Source: Symsagittifera roscoffensis
Lineage: Eukaryota > Xenacoelomorpha > Acoela > Convolutidae
Assembly: GCF_963678635.1 (NCBI RefSeq)
Contig: NC_087063.1
Coordinates: 8,216,386 to 8,280,385 of the forward strand
Direction of reading: 5' to 3'
DNA length: 64,000 nt
Translations under genes and position numbers: made by a program
Part shown: positions 43,255 to 53,587 of the stretch, piece after piece
Layout: every line of letters begins with the position of its first letter
How positions within the stretch are numbered: position 1 is the stretch's first letter
Notes under the pieces: generated by a model
Told to the model about the DNA's origin: nothing
The model's input: the letters and a program-made list of their open reading frames with translations, nothing else
Databases searched by the model: none

Positions 43255-45549
43255 TTAGGCATCCTTCACCGTGACGGAGTTCAGGTATCGAAAGTCACAA
43301 CAAAACCTCAATTGGTCGCCTTTCTTTTTGGCCATCACTACTCCACACGCCCACGGTGATTTGGATGGTTCTATCATATCATACTCTAGTAGCGTTTCGA
43401 TCTCTTTTCTACACGCATCCGATTTGTGTGGGGTCATGCGCCTCGCCCCCTCCCTGTGCGGTATTGCGTTCTCCTCAAGTTCTATTTCAAGCTCAACAAA
43501 ATTACAACACCCGATATCTGTCTTATGTCTCGAAAAAACTTCCTCGTTCCGCTCTAATACGTCCTTGATAACTTCGAGCTGTTCGTCCGTTAATTTGCCT
43601 CTTAAATGTTCAATTTCCGGTAGGACCGATTTATCACTCTGCATTTCATCTAGTGTGGGCTGTTCCGGGAAATTCGAACAGCTCGATAGTCCATCGTCTG
43701 TCTCTGACTTAAGTGACTTCACAAGACCTGATGAACCTTTTATTTTCTTCAATCGTCTCAAGATACAAATTTTGTCCCTATGATTGGGACAATCAACAAC
43801 TTCATTTTGTTTTTGGTTTTCAGTCATTTCATATCGAGTTTTTACGGGTAGAGCTTGTCCCAGCTTCCTTCCCCTCTGTATTGTGATTGGTATGTCATGA
43901 GTATTCAACAAGACACTGACGCAGAGACCGCTCTTCGTTATCGAGAAGGATCTTCCTAAAACAGCAGCACTTTGACTATTTGGATTTACGACAATGCATA
44001 CCTGCTTGTTGTCACTTAATTCATTGTAATTTTTCATTCGTAAGCTTACGATCGCCGCTTCGTTCGCCTTTAGCCTCAGTCTCCTACTCAAGAATACCGG
44101 TGCTTTGCTCTCATTTGCCATTATTAAATTTACCGGTTTAATTGCGTACCTCCTATCCGGGTTCCGTATCCTGAACATTGCGTTGTTTAGATCAATCGTT
44201 ACATCAAAGTTCCTGATGAAGTCGCTGCCTAAAATGAATTGGTCAGACTCATCTAGGTTTTCTACCACACGAAAGCTCATCCACAGGTTGCGTTCCCCCA
44301 GATTTAGGGCTATTATCGGCGTTCTGCCCAACACCCGCAGCGCCCCTTTGTTTGCAGCTGACAACCGTATTCTTGAGTCTATCAAATCATTTTTGTTGAA
44401 GCCCATTCGTTCCCAAGTTTCGATTGATATGACACTCAAGACCGCTCCCGTATCAAGTAACCCACGTAGCTGAGTCTTCTTGCCACTTATGTCGAGCACA
44501 TGTGCTGACAGATCTGCCTCTGTCCCGATGTGCATTGCATCTTCCTCAAGCATGGCGCAGTGTCCAATCGATCTCACTTTCAACTCTTCTTTTCCCACGT
44601 AGATTTGCCCTATTAGATCTTCATCACATGTTATCATTTTTTTCGTATAGATGTTGATCCCATCTATATTTAGCATCACCTCATGCGGACCATAAGCTTC
44701 TGTGTACCTGTTATCAACACGTACCGACTTGCTACCCCCTCTCGTGAGTAGTGCCCTCAATGCTCTAGAAGTCGTTTGTGGGCTTATACCACTCAAGTAA
44801 TCTGCGTACACATCAATGTGCATTATTGTCTGGTCACTTGGTTCGCTCAAGTTTCTCGTTACCTCATGGCCGCCCACGGTGATTATTGACATTATTCTTG
44901 CCCCGATCTTTGTTATACCGAATGGCTTCACCGTCACCATCTTTACAGTGTTGCAGTTTCCGTTTTTTGTCGACCTCACTACAGCCTCTGGTATTGGCTG
45001 CGAGCAACCTAATGCCTCGTTCATTTTCTGTCTTTCGATCTCTTGCTTCAGTCGTTGTTCTATTTCTTTCGCCGCTAGGTCCTGTTTCACTTTATTGATA
45101 GCTTCCGCCGCCGCCTTCTCATAATTTATCTCTAGGGCGTTCCTGGCCGTGGCGTCTTTTGCACTATTAACTTGCGTTACAGCTTTCACTGTTTTCGTTG
45201 GCAGTTCCGCACTTGGTGTTTCTACGTTTTTTGTTTCAAATTCACCTTGTCTATTTCTCTGGTTATGTACCGCTGCTAACGCCAACTTGTGTTTTGGGCG
45301 ACTCTGGTTCTTGACTGCCTCCCAGAACAACGGAAAGTCCATCCTGAAGTGCCCCTCTTGGTTGCAGAAGAAGCATCTTGCACCTATTTTGATGATCAAG
45401 CCACTATAGAACTCGTGTTCCTCCATCTGGATCATATCTTCCTCATCGGGTGCATATCCCAAACTCTTCATGCCCTGCTTGTATGTTGTGCAATCCGCCA
45501 CATGATGGTCAGCTGACCCGCAGTTCGCGCATGATCTACGTTTGTCCAT
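43255..45549 (-). pseudogene. Element 1 zinc knuckles, aspartic protease and N-terminal RT
   Basis: 764 codons to the first Met; the frame is open further upstream. Begins with a CCHC knuckle C-X2-C-X4-H-X4-C (residues 7-20) and a second degenerate knuckle (CFFC..GH, last Cys replaced by Phe). A Lys/Glu-rich helix follows. The retropepsin has DTGA at 366-369 and ILGSDF at ~439-444. RT begins with IEPSKSPWACGVVMAKKK and DFRYLN. Zinc knuckles normally end Gag, yet here they share the Pol frame and Gag is in the +1 frame upstream, so the Gag/Pol boundary involves a -1 shift near 45,600-45,690, mutational or programmed. Confidence 0.88.
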
Positions 45550-46367
45550 GTCATCTCTGGGCTTGTACCACGACGACCTTTGTGGTTGATTCCTCCCTTG
45601 CGTATTCCTGTTATCTGAGTAGGAGTATTTCTTGGTTTCATTAGCATGTACTCTCTTGACTTTTGCCTCATCTCTTCTGGAGTTGGTGCACTGTCTTTCG
45701 ACAATGTGTAGTATGTTGCTAACATTGTTCTCAATTCATCACTCTTTACCCCATCAATGAACTTTGAGGCGATGCTGAAGTTTCTTCTATTGGTGGATTC
45801 TTCTGGGTCAATCCTTCGTCTCAAGCTCTCTAGATCATCTAGGAACCTGTCTATCAATTCATCGTCCCTTTGCCTTCTCTTTTCAAATCGCATCATCGCT
45901 TGATGACCCTTCATGCCTGACCCGAATCGATTTAACAATATCTCGAAGATTTTATCCGCTGTGTCGCGTTCCTCTTCCTTTTTCGCAACCACGCATTTCA
46001 ATGCAGTGCCTTCCAAGTTGCTGAGTATCGCTGTGCATGCTTGCCTCTCATCGTTCAAGTTGTCTTGTTCCAAGTGCAACCTCATGACTTCTACCCAAGT
46101 GTCAATCCATCCGTCTGAATCATCCTTGAATTTTTTCGGTTTTTTGAAAGTTTTCCTGGATTTGTTGCTTCCTCTGTCACTCGAGTCGGTGTTCCTTGTG
46201 GCGAAGGCTTCTAGTGTCCTGTTCATCATTTTCCAGGTGCTTGCCCATGTCATGACATCCGGTCCCACGTTTTTGTGAGTCGTGGAGTCCCCTGGACCAC
46301 TGGTTGTGTTCGCTGTTCCACTTTTCATGATCGCTTTGCCCCCCCCCCGGTGCTGTACTCGCAGCAT
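45468..46367 (-). pseudogene. Element 1 Gag capsid-like segment
   Basis: 299 codons. The stretch WIDTWVEVMRLHLEQDNLND to RFLDDLESLRRRIDPEES matches the retrotransposon Gag pattern (W---F--YL----D---A-----L-G-A--W--------W--F---L--RF---H---A---L-----RQ---E-V--Y---F--L). It forms the virus-like particle core. The first ~20 residues are shared out of frame with the previous ORF across a ten-G run (46339-46348), and the last ~25 residues are out of frame with the zinc knuckles. Confidence 0.75.
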
Positions 46368-47334
46368 CCCGGGGTAATGTTAACGATGTTGACTGCCGTT
46401 TGTTCCGTTGTGGTTCCACGAAGTCAACTCTATTGCCTTGCATTCGCTCCGCTGCTGGCCTGTCTTGTGGCGTTGAGTTCCTCAAGATGGCGTCTAACTT
46501 TGTTTGTATTGCACATGAACTCTCAGCCTGGTCCCTACTCATCGTATCCATTCTCGTTTCCAAACTTCCCAACTGGCTAATCACTGCGTCATATCGTTGC
46601 TTCATTTCTTGCATGTCTTTTCTGATGTTCTTGTCTCGCTCTTCATCAGTGGTATCTTCTTTGTCCGACATCTGCTGAAGCCTTTCCTCTTTCGCTCTCG
46701 CTAGATTGAAGTAGCTGTCCAGGTACTCATGTTTGTTATCTCTTATTTCCCTCCTTATCACATCTCTATCCTCTTCGCTGTGCTTCAGTTTCTTGTCTAT
46801 TTGATCTAGCTTCGCCATCAAATCACCTAACTCAAGAGTAGCTGTTCCATGGTCAGTTGTGGTCCTGTTGTCGGTTGCTGTTCCCGGTCTGATCTGATCT
46901 TCGTTTTGGTCGGTGTCTGTCGTTCTCGTGGAGACTGTTCCGAATGTTTTGCCTTTCTCGGCTTTCGTCTCTTCCACTACTGCGTCTCTCGACTTCATTC
47001 CGACCATTATCGCCAATCTTTCAGTAAAAGACGTTCTTTTTGCTTGAGACTCGTCCTTCACTGTTTCTGGCGTGTTTCCTGTTGTATCTTCCACATTGTC
47101 TATCGGTGAGAACTCCATGGACTTTGGATTAGGTTCTTCCGCATGCGGCATCGGAGTTGACTCTGTCGTCTTCTTTCCCACCTCATCCACACTTTGGTCT
47201 GGTGTCTCTAGTTCAATCTCAATGGTGGGTTCTGCTTGTTTCCCTTCCGTGCCCTCTTTTGCTCTGTTCTCTGTATTGCTCCTCGTATTGACCATGCTAA
47301 CTGAAAAGTTCTTCTTTGTTATCTTTGGACCCAT
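46177..47334 (-). pseudogene. Element 1 Gag N-terminal segment with coiled coil
   Basis: 385 codons from ATG at 47334. Low-complexity acidic N-terminus (MVNTRSNTENRAKEG; PTPEs), then a coiled coil LMAKLDQIDKKLKHSEEDRD through LGSLETRMDTMSRD. After STAPGGG the frame passes through the G10 run into out-of-frame Gag sequence ending HRLE. Gag was presumably one protein of ~600 residues. The TSMGPK start has an open frame upstream but no better Met. Confidence 0.75.
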
Positions 47335-47734
47335 TGATGTCGTTTTACGTAGCGACGAGTTATATTTTGTCTTCGCTTCTTTTTTCAGCCACCGGTACCC
47401 TGCTTCGCCTCATTATTTTTATTTACAATTGTTCCTATTTACAGTATTACTATCTACAAAACTCTACTCTCAGGTTAAAACCTCTTTTGACAAAATTGAT
47501 AAAAAATAATTTATAATTTAATAAAAACAACGTTTCCTAAGCTTTTTGAAAATTCTATGTTCTTGATCCCCACAGTACCGGATCTTTATGACTGGTTAGA
47601 AAATTTAATTTTGCGATTGGTTACTTCAACCTGTCTTAGTACTCCTTAGTACCGTCACCCCCCTTCTTTATACTGTTCCTAGACTTCCTATCTACTGTCC
47701 CAAGACTATTCAGTTCTGACCCAGTACTTCTTGT

Positions 47735-48430
47735 TAGTGTCCCAAGACCCTTGCCCTAAGACGACTGTCCCAAGACTAGTGTCCCAAGACCACTGTCCCA
47801 AGACCCTTGCCCTAAGACTACTGTCCCAAGACTACTGTCCCAAGACTACTGTCCCAAGACCAGTGTCCCAAGACCACTGTCCCAAGACTACTGTCCCAAA
47901 ATCCTTGCCCTAAGAATACTGTCCCAAGACTACTGTCCCAAGACTACTGTCCCAAGACGACTGTCCCAAGACCACTGTCCCAAGACCACTGTCCCAAGAC
48001 CAGTGTCCCAAGACCACTGTCCCAAGACCACTGTCCCCAGACCACTGTCCCAAGACCACTGTCCCAAGACCACTGTCCCAAGACCACTGTCCCAAGACCA
48101 CTGTCCCAAGACCACTGTCCCAAGACTACTGTCCCAAGACCAGTGTCCCAAGACTACTGTCCCAAGACCAGTGTCCCAAGACCACTGTCCCAAGACCACT
48201 GTCCCAAGACTACTGTCCCAAGACTACTGTCCCAAGACCAGTGTCCCAAGACTGTGTCGTACCAAGACTGCTCTGGTCCAAGACTGTCCCAAAACTGCAC
48301 CGTCCCCAGACTGTCCCAAGACTGCACTGTCCCAAGACTGCACTGTCCCAAGACTGTCCCAAGACCGTACTGCTCCAAGACCGTCCCCAGACTGCAATGT
48401 CCCAAGACTTCTTCGGTACTGTCCCAAGAC
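47735..48430. repeat. 14-bp minisatellite (CTGTCCCAAGACCA)n, about fifty copies
   Basis: Nearly uninterrupted 14-base units with mostly C/T and A/G variants (CCA, CTA, CGA at the end), degenerating after 48255. Because 14 is not a multiple of 3, every frame of each strand encodes the same 14-residue period without stops (GLGTVVLGQWSWDS in element sense). The ORFs here are therefore repeat artefacts. Confidence 0.95.
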
Positions 48431-49341
48431 TTGTCACTAAGTGTCTGGGTAGTAGGATCTCTTCTTCTTAGTTGTGGGGACTCTTGAACCGCTGTACCGT
48501 GTACCACTACTTGAGCTCCAGTAAAAATTTTCCCAAAATCCCTATCTTAATGGCCAAAATCCAAATACTGACCCCCCTGTATTTATCTCCCTTTCGTTGT
48601 TTCAGGCTATTTGAAACCCCAACTTTTTCGCAGGTATCTTGTGATCACCTGTTCGTTCAAATACCAACAACAAACTTTCACCAAAACGTAAAAATTTAAA
48701 CAGGAAAACTTTCAAAAACAGAGAGATGAACCCATCTAAAATTCAAACTTGACAGATTTCAACCTTTGTCTGAAAAAATGTCTGGTACCCGATTGCCACG
48801 CGTTTTCCTCCCCCCTGCTAGCGATCTTATGGGGTTATCACAAAAACCGTCTATGTCCGTTCCCCCTTTACCGATCCGACCAGGGTACCTACCTTAACTC
48901 GATGTTAAATTTGGATATCCGCTTCTTATAACCAACAGGTGTAAGTATCTAATGTAACTAAATCGACGATGCCGAACAATTAGTTACTCTAATGGATCCC
49001 CCTTTTTTACAATTTACAACCACCAACCTCTAACCTAACCAGCCCCCTTCTAATCTCCCCCCTCTTTAGTCCCCCTCTTAAGCCGGAAAATCCCTTAATC
49101 GCCGGGTGCTAAACCTCTCGAGAGAAAACCGTAGACCTGTTTCCAGGCCTGCTTGTGTAAAAACTTCCTCAAAACAATGGGGCTCCGTTTATCCAATTTT
49201 ACACTTATTTACTATAATGTAATGTGGATTTTAACGATACCCGTTTGCCCAACTTGAGAACACCCCTGTGCGTCCTCTTCTTGTTGTAGTGATCCCGTGC
49301 TGGTGTTGTCCCCTTGACGTGCACTGCACTTGACACCAGCA

Positions 49342-49536
49342 CCACTTCCCCACTTGGCTGGTCACCTCTTCCAGTCAAGTTTCCTAGTGGTTCAGCTCAG
49401 TCCTTCTGAACCACTTTCCCACTCGGCTGGTCACCTCTTCCAGTCAAGTCTCCTAGTGGTCCGGTTCTGTCCTTGTGAACCACTTTCCCACTCGGCTGGT
49501 CACCTTTTCCAGTCAAGTCTCCTAGTGGTCCGGCTA
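49342..49536. repeat. 69-bp tandem repeat, nearly three copies
   Basis: CCACTTTCCCACTCGGCTGG begins units at 49342 (variant), 49411 and 49480, each continuing TCACCTCTTCCAGTCAAGT and TCCTAGTGGT. Unit 69 bp exactly. Located in the leader ~500 bp after the primer-binding region. Confidence 0.9.
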
Positions 49537-50003
49537 GGTTGCAAGCTATCTGAAAACACTTAACAACGCCCCCCACTCGGGCACCTTAATGAAGTCACTG
49601 GTTTAGATTGCTTGATTGATCGAAACGATCGGTCTTATAAAACAGTATGGGTATACTATTTAATTAATATAAAGGTTTGATCCAACTGATCTGGTATCAA
49701 AGTCACTGTCTTTTTTGTTTTATGGTTTTTGTTCCTTTTTCTATACTTTTTCTTGTTTTTGTTTCGCTTTTTGTGTTTTTGCTCTTATTTTTGTCCCCCT
49801 AGTTACCCCCTTCTACTCGGTTAGCTAGGCCTCGTTCGGAGAGCGTACCAGGAAATTTTCTCAAGTTTTCTTAAAAAGCTATCACGGTACAACCGGAAGG
49901 TTTACACGTTCCCGCTGAACCGTACCACTGGTACTCTAGAATGGACATGCAGCCCGGAGCTGTGTCAAGTGGGTTCAACTCCGTAGTCATGATGTCGTAA
50001 AAA

Positions 50004-50018
50004 CACCCAGGAGCGCCA
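50004..50018 (-). promoter_or_regulatory. Candidate tRNA primer-binding site
   Basis: Element-sense TGGCGCTCCTGGGTG starts 11 bases after the end of the 5' LTR. TGG is expected opposite the CCA end of a tRNA. The offset is larger than usual and the tRNA is not identified. Confidence 0.35.
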
Positions 50019-50029
50019 TAAAAACACTA

Positions 50030-50923
50030 TGTAACAGTCGCCTACTTCGGTCACATATGAGGCTTAAGAAAAATAGGCCCTATAACCATTGGCTCAAGAG
50101 TCAGGGACACTATCTCTTGTGTTTTTCTACCTCAAAAACGGTCGGAGCCAATTCGGTTCGCTTGCGACATGAGACTAGAACCCGTTACAGCTTAAAGGCT
50201 ACTACCAAAATATCCCCCACTCTAGAAAAGAAGAGCGTTCCCATACTTAGGTCTCGAGATATCCAAAATACACGAACGCCGTTAAAAACAGTGTCGGAAC
50301 AATTCGTTAAGTTATTTTTTATTAGACAGTGAAACTTTGATCCATTTCAGATGGATCAACCTAAAACTCGCCTTATCTCAACATAACAATCATAAAACAC
50401 ACTCGAGAAAACTAAATTTAGTACTCACATAGCAGCACGCTTGAGACACAGAGTAATTGAACTAATTAACGACTCTGGCATGAATATAATCAAATATAAC
50501 TCAAGAAACTTTCTAATGATGAGTTCCAATCAAGGGAAGTAAGTTTTTACTCAAGAATATAGTTTTGGCTCTGGACCATTGGGACACATCACTTGTCCGC
50601 CTTTCTGTTGAAGATTCACAATGGTCCAGTCGATTTTAACTCCGCTCTCGTGTTCTTTTTGTCTCCTATGTCAGATAGGACAGCTCTACTCTCGTTCTCT
50701 ACGATGGAAATTGCGAATAGCGATTTCCCACTGTATATATTTGACCACTTTCCCGCAATTGTTAATTTGGTCGTTCTGATTTTTCATTTTATGTTTTCAG
50801 TTGTCGCGAGAAAACTGAGCATGACAGGCTCCATTCGAATTTTTGAAAAATAAAACTTCACTCCAAAATGACGTATATTCGTGTCCCTCAAGGTCAAACT
50901 TCCCGATATGACCGACTGGCACA
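50030..50923 (-). repeat. LTR of element 1 (5' LTR in element sense)
   Basis: 894 bp, direct repeat of 27951-28842 with ~3% differences, including a 3-base gap near position 87. Same TATA-like box (50732-50741), AATAAA (50318-50323) and stem-loop (50337-50359). Its outer edge (50924) abuts a truncated LTR of another element rather than a target duplication. Confidence 0.95.
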
Positions 50924-51466
50924 CATCTCAGTAGAATGAATTCAGATGTTAATTAAATTCAACTCAGGACATAATAGGGAAGCTAAAGTCTATATAAGTT
51001 AATAAAAGTTCCAGTCCCGAGACCCCTCCGGATTCCTGAATCCGGGGAAATAAGGCTCTTATTCTCCTTCCGGAAGGCTGGTTTTCCACCCTTCACCGTT
51101 GTTCGCAACGGCCTTGCAACTATTGTAGCGACACAATAGTTGCAACTCGGAACGGTCTCTGCTATTCCTGCAATCTGTTGTTGTATCTCAATCACAATTT
51201 CCGTTGTTATCGCTATCGCAACTAATGTTGTTGTGTTTTATTTCGGTTTTTTCTCCAAAAAGGCCGTTTTTGACGTTTCTTAGAATTGTTACGTCATCAA
51301 TTCTAATTTTTAAAATTTAGGAATTTCCAAATCCTTCAGCCTTCCCGATTGGTCCAATCGTTCGAATAACGCTCCTATTCCTTCAAAATCGCCAATTCGG
51401 AAGGTTCGCTGCTAAAACTCAAAATTGCTGCGTTTGCATTTTTGTCCATTCTGGTCGAATGTCACA
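50924..51466 (-). repeat. Truncated LTR related to element 2's LTR
   Basis: Ends on the + strand GTCGAATGTCACA like element 2's GCAGAATGTCACA. Shares in order GTTAATTAA, AGCTA-AAGT, CTCTTAT-CTCC, AAA-TGGCCGTTTTT-G, AATTTTTAAAA and CGGAAGGTT. About 340 bp of the expected other end are missing at the junction with element 1. Contains a perfect 13-bp stem hairpin at 51114-51145. Confidence 0.7.
51114..51145. promoter_or_regulatory. Perfect 13-bp LTR hairpin
   Basis: TTGCAACTATTGT - AGCGAC - ACAATAGTTGCAA. Element 2's LTR has, at the corresponding place, TCTTATCGTG - 9 bases - CACGATAAGA (52529-52557). The sequence differs but the pairing is kept, consistent with a functional RNA structure or a palindromic binding site. 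Confidence 0.55.
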
Positions 51467-51928
51467 ATTATTCCGATCGGTTGGCTAGTCTTTGAGAAAT
51501 TGCCAAAAACGCGTTCGTAAAATTGGCCTTTTTTCACCACCTAAACAGGTTCTGAAAGACTATTTCTGCAATTCTTAGTGAAAGTGCCAGAAAATAATTG
51601 AAAAGAGCGTAGTAGCCCGGTACGGCACTGGAATAATGCAAAAAACCGGATCAAAATTGGTTTGGAAACAAAAATTTGGCCAAAAACTAACAAATTTGGA
51701 CCCTCCGATTCCTTCCTTTTCCTATCTCTAAGTTGTTAGTTCTATCCACGGAACTCTTCGGAGGGTTATTCAAAAAGCTTTCTGACAACCGAGCACGTTA
51801 TGCTAGCACGCTCCTAACACAAAAACTTTTATCGCTCTAACTCTAAAATCTCAAAAAATCGTTTTTCAAAACATATCGGCGAAATTCGGAAAATGACAAA
51901 AATTTTGATCGAAAAAATTTTCGTTTTC
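51467..51928. other. Unassigned DNA between two LTRs
   Basis: ~460 bp with no ORF, repeat or polypurine tract. It may be original host DNA flanking both insertions or part of the older element. Confidence 0.5.
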
Positions 51929-52813
51929 TGTAACATTCGCCCCAAATACTACACAGTGACGGAGCGTAGAAAAAGTACCTATTAACGACTGGCAGGCGTC
52001 AGTTACCTTAATTCTACTCGTTTTTCACCGTCTCGACCTTGCCAGTTGATTTTCTGGTCTGTCTAGGGCTAAGTAAAAAGTTACCATTTTTAGGCCATCA
52101 GTCAAACGACTTTTGATCAGCTTTCGTTTACATGCAAACACAACCACAAAGCTGAGTCTCGGATCCTCAGACTACGTGATTGTCATTAAAAACACGGCTC
52201 GAACAACCTATTTTAATATGTTTTTATGTGACAGTTCTATATTAAATCCATTGGAGATGGATTGACCCTTTACTCTTTCTAGCTGCTCATATTCTGAAAT
52301 ATCAAACAATAACGGTGTTAATTAAGAGATCTATGACATTCCAGCAGCTATAAAGTTAGTTTATACAGTCCCTTCACATAGAACAGTCTCTGGGGGACCA
52401 AGCCTCCGCTCCCGTGATATTCCAGCGATAACGCTCTTATCTCCTCCAATTTGTGTCCCGGGAGGGTTCCGTGGTGTATTTCTTCCCCCACTGAAGCCTC
52501 CTTCTCCACCAATGTCTGCTGACAAGTGTCTTATCGTGCGTTGTTGTCACGATAAGAGGCTTCGTATTTTCCGTCTCTGTTACGACTGTTTTTCACAATA
52601 TCTGTCGTTGTTCTGATTTTCGTCACTTTTTCAGTCAAAATGGCCGTTTTTCGTATTTCTGAGAAATATTCTTCTTCCAATCGAAATTTTAAAAATAAAA
52701 ATTCTAGAATATTCCGACCCTCCTTCGCAATGCTTTTTCGTCAATAAGGCCTTTAGTCGTTCTTTTTTACGTCGCCGGAAGGTTGTGCTGTGCCAGTCTG
52801 GCAGAATGTCACA
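51929..52813 (-). repeat. LTR of element 2 (3' LTR in element sense)
   Basis: 885 bp from TGTAACATTCGCC to GAATGTCACA, matching element 1's LTR in length, ends (TGTAACAGTCGCC...) and internal landmarks (CATTAAAAACA, GACAGT, the ATCCAT...ATGGAT hairpin). The partner LTR is outside the window. The polypurine tract immediately follows at 52814. Confidence 0.85.
52243..52265. promoter_or_regulatory. Element 2 LTR stem-loop
   Basis: AATCCAT - TGGAG - ATGGATT, counterpart of the element 1 hairpin at 28256-28278. Confidence 0.5.
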
Positions 52814-52825
52814 TACTCCCCGGAC
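52814..52825 (-). promoter_or_regulatory. 3' polypurine tract of element 2
   Basis: Element-sense GTCCGGGGAGTA directly before the LTR TGTGACATTC. Identical over 12 bases to element 1 although the bases on either side differ. Confidence 0.75.
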
Positions 52826-53587
52826 AGTCCCCATCAATGTCCCTATTGATCGCATAACACCGGGTTATCGTCAAGTAGTTATCCAGTTTTCTGTAATCAA
52901 TCTTACAAATCGCATAAGAAAATGAAATTTATCTACCCCACCTCAACTCACTACGTGTTCACAAATGGCATCGTACTACATTTCACTGCCTTTCAACATT
53001 TTCACAAAATTTGCACCATGAGGAGTGTCCTAGATAAAATTTCTTTTCTGACTACTTACGTCGTCTTGCCATAAAATTTCTTTTCACTCTTTGTGATTAA
53101 AAAGTGGGACGTGGCACGGCCACGCACCCGTTAAAATTAACTTAACGTTACTCACCAAGTATAATCAGTCATTTATGCGGTCCTTTCAATATTAAAACTA
53201 AGAAACTCTGTGGCTAGGAAAGTTACTGAGTTACCCACCCTTCTCAAGCGAGTTTACTCAATTTTACCATGCTGCCACACAGTGAAATTGTGTCTTACAC
53301 AGGTTAAAAACTTCAGTCGTGAATAAATAGGTAAATATACTCACCTAGGTTCCTCATATACATACATAAATAGCCATAACTAAAATCAAGAATTTCAACA
53401 ATTTTAACAATTGCAACATTTTCAAAGTCTGGTTTGACCAAACTAAATCAAAACATAAAGTTTCACAAGTTCAATAATCAAAACTTGGTTGATTTGTTTA
53501 AGTTTTAGCACACAAAGACAATCAAGTTTTTTCTCCTTCTCTTCCTTTCTTGCTCACGTCTTCACTTGTTCTCTTCGTTCATCATCT
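52826..53587 (-). other. Element 2 3' untranslated segment
   Basis: ~760 bp, AT-rich, no ORF. Longer than in element 1 (about 400 bp). Confidence 0.6.

Larger units (their letters stand above)
47335..50029 (-). other. Element 1 5' leader, 2.7 kb
   Basis: Between the 5' LTR and Gag. Holds the 69-bp x 3 repeat, the 14-bp minisatellite and a T/C-rich stretch around 49700-49800; no coding region. Unusually long for a gypsy leader. It probably includes the packaging signal. Confidence 0.65.
27951..50923 (-). mobile_element. Giant Ty3/gypsy-type LTR retroelement (element 1), 22,973 bp
   Basis: Bounded by direct ~893-bp LTRs starting TGTAACAG and ending GGCACA on the + strand (TG...CA in both readings). 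All coding is on the - strand in order gag, zinc knuckle-protease-RT-RNase H-integrase, macro-like domain, then an 8.9-kb second coding region. The LTRs differ at roughly 27 positions plus a few small gaps (~3%), so the insertion is not very recent, and the coding regions carry several stops and frameshifts. Flanks TACCT and CATCT do not form a target duplication. Typical gypsy elements are 5-9 kb, so the length is exceptional. Confidence 0.88.

Noticed and set aside
47735-48430. CRISPR array
   Set aside because: Contiguous 14-bp tandem units without unique spacers in a eukaryotic retroelement leader.
47731-48507. Several overlapping ORFs on both strands across the 14-bp array
   Set aside because: They are translations of a minisatellite that has no stop codon in any frame; not evidence of coding.
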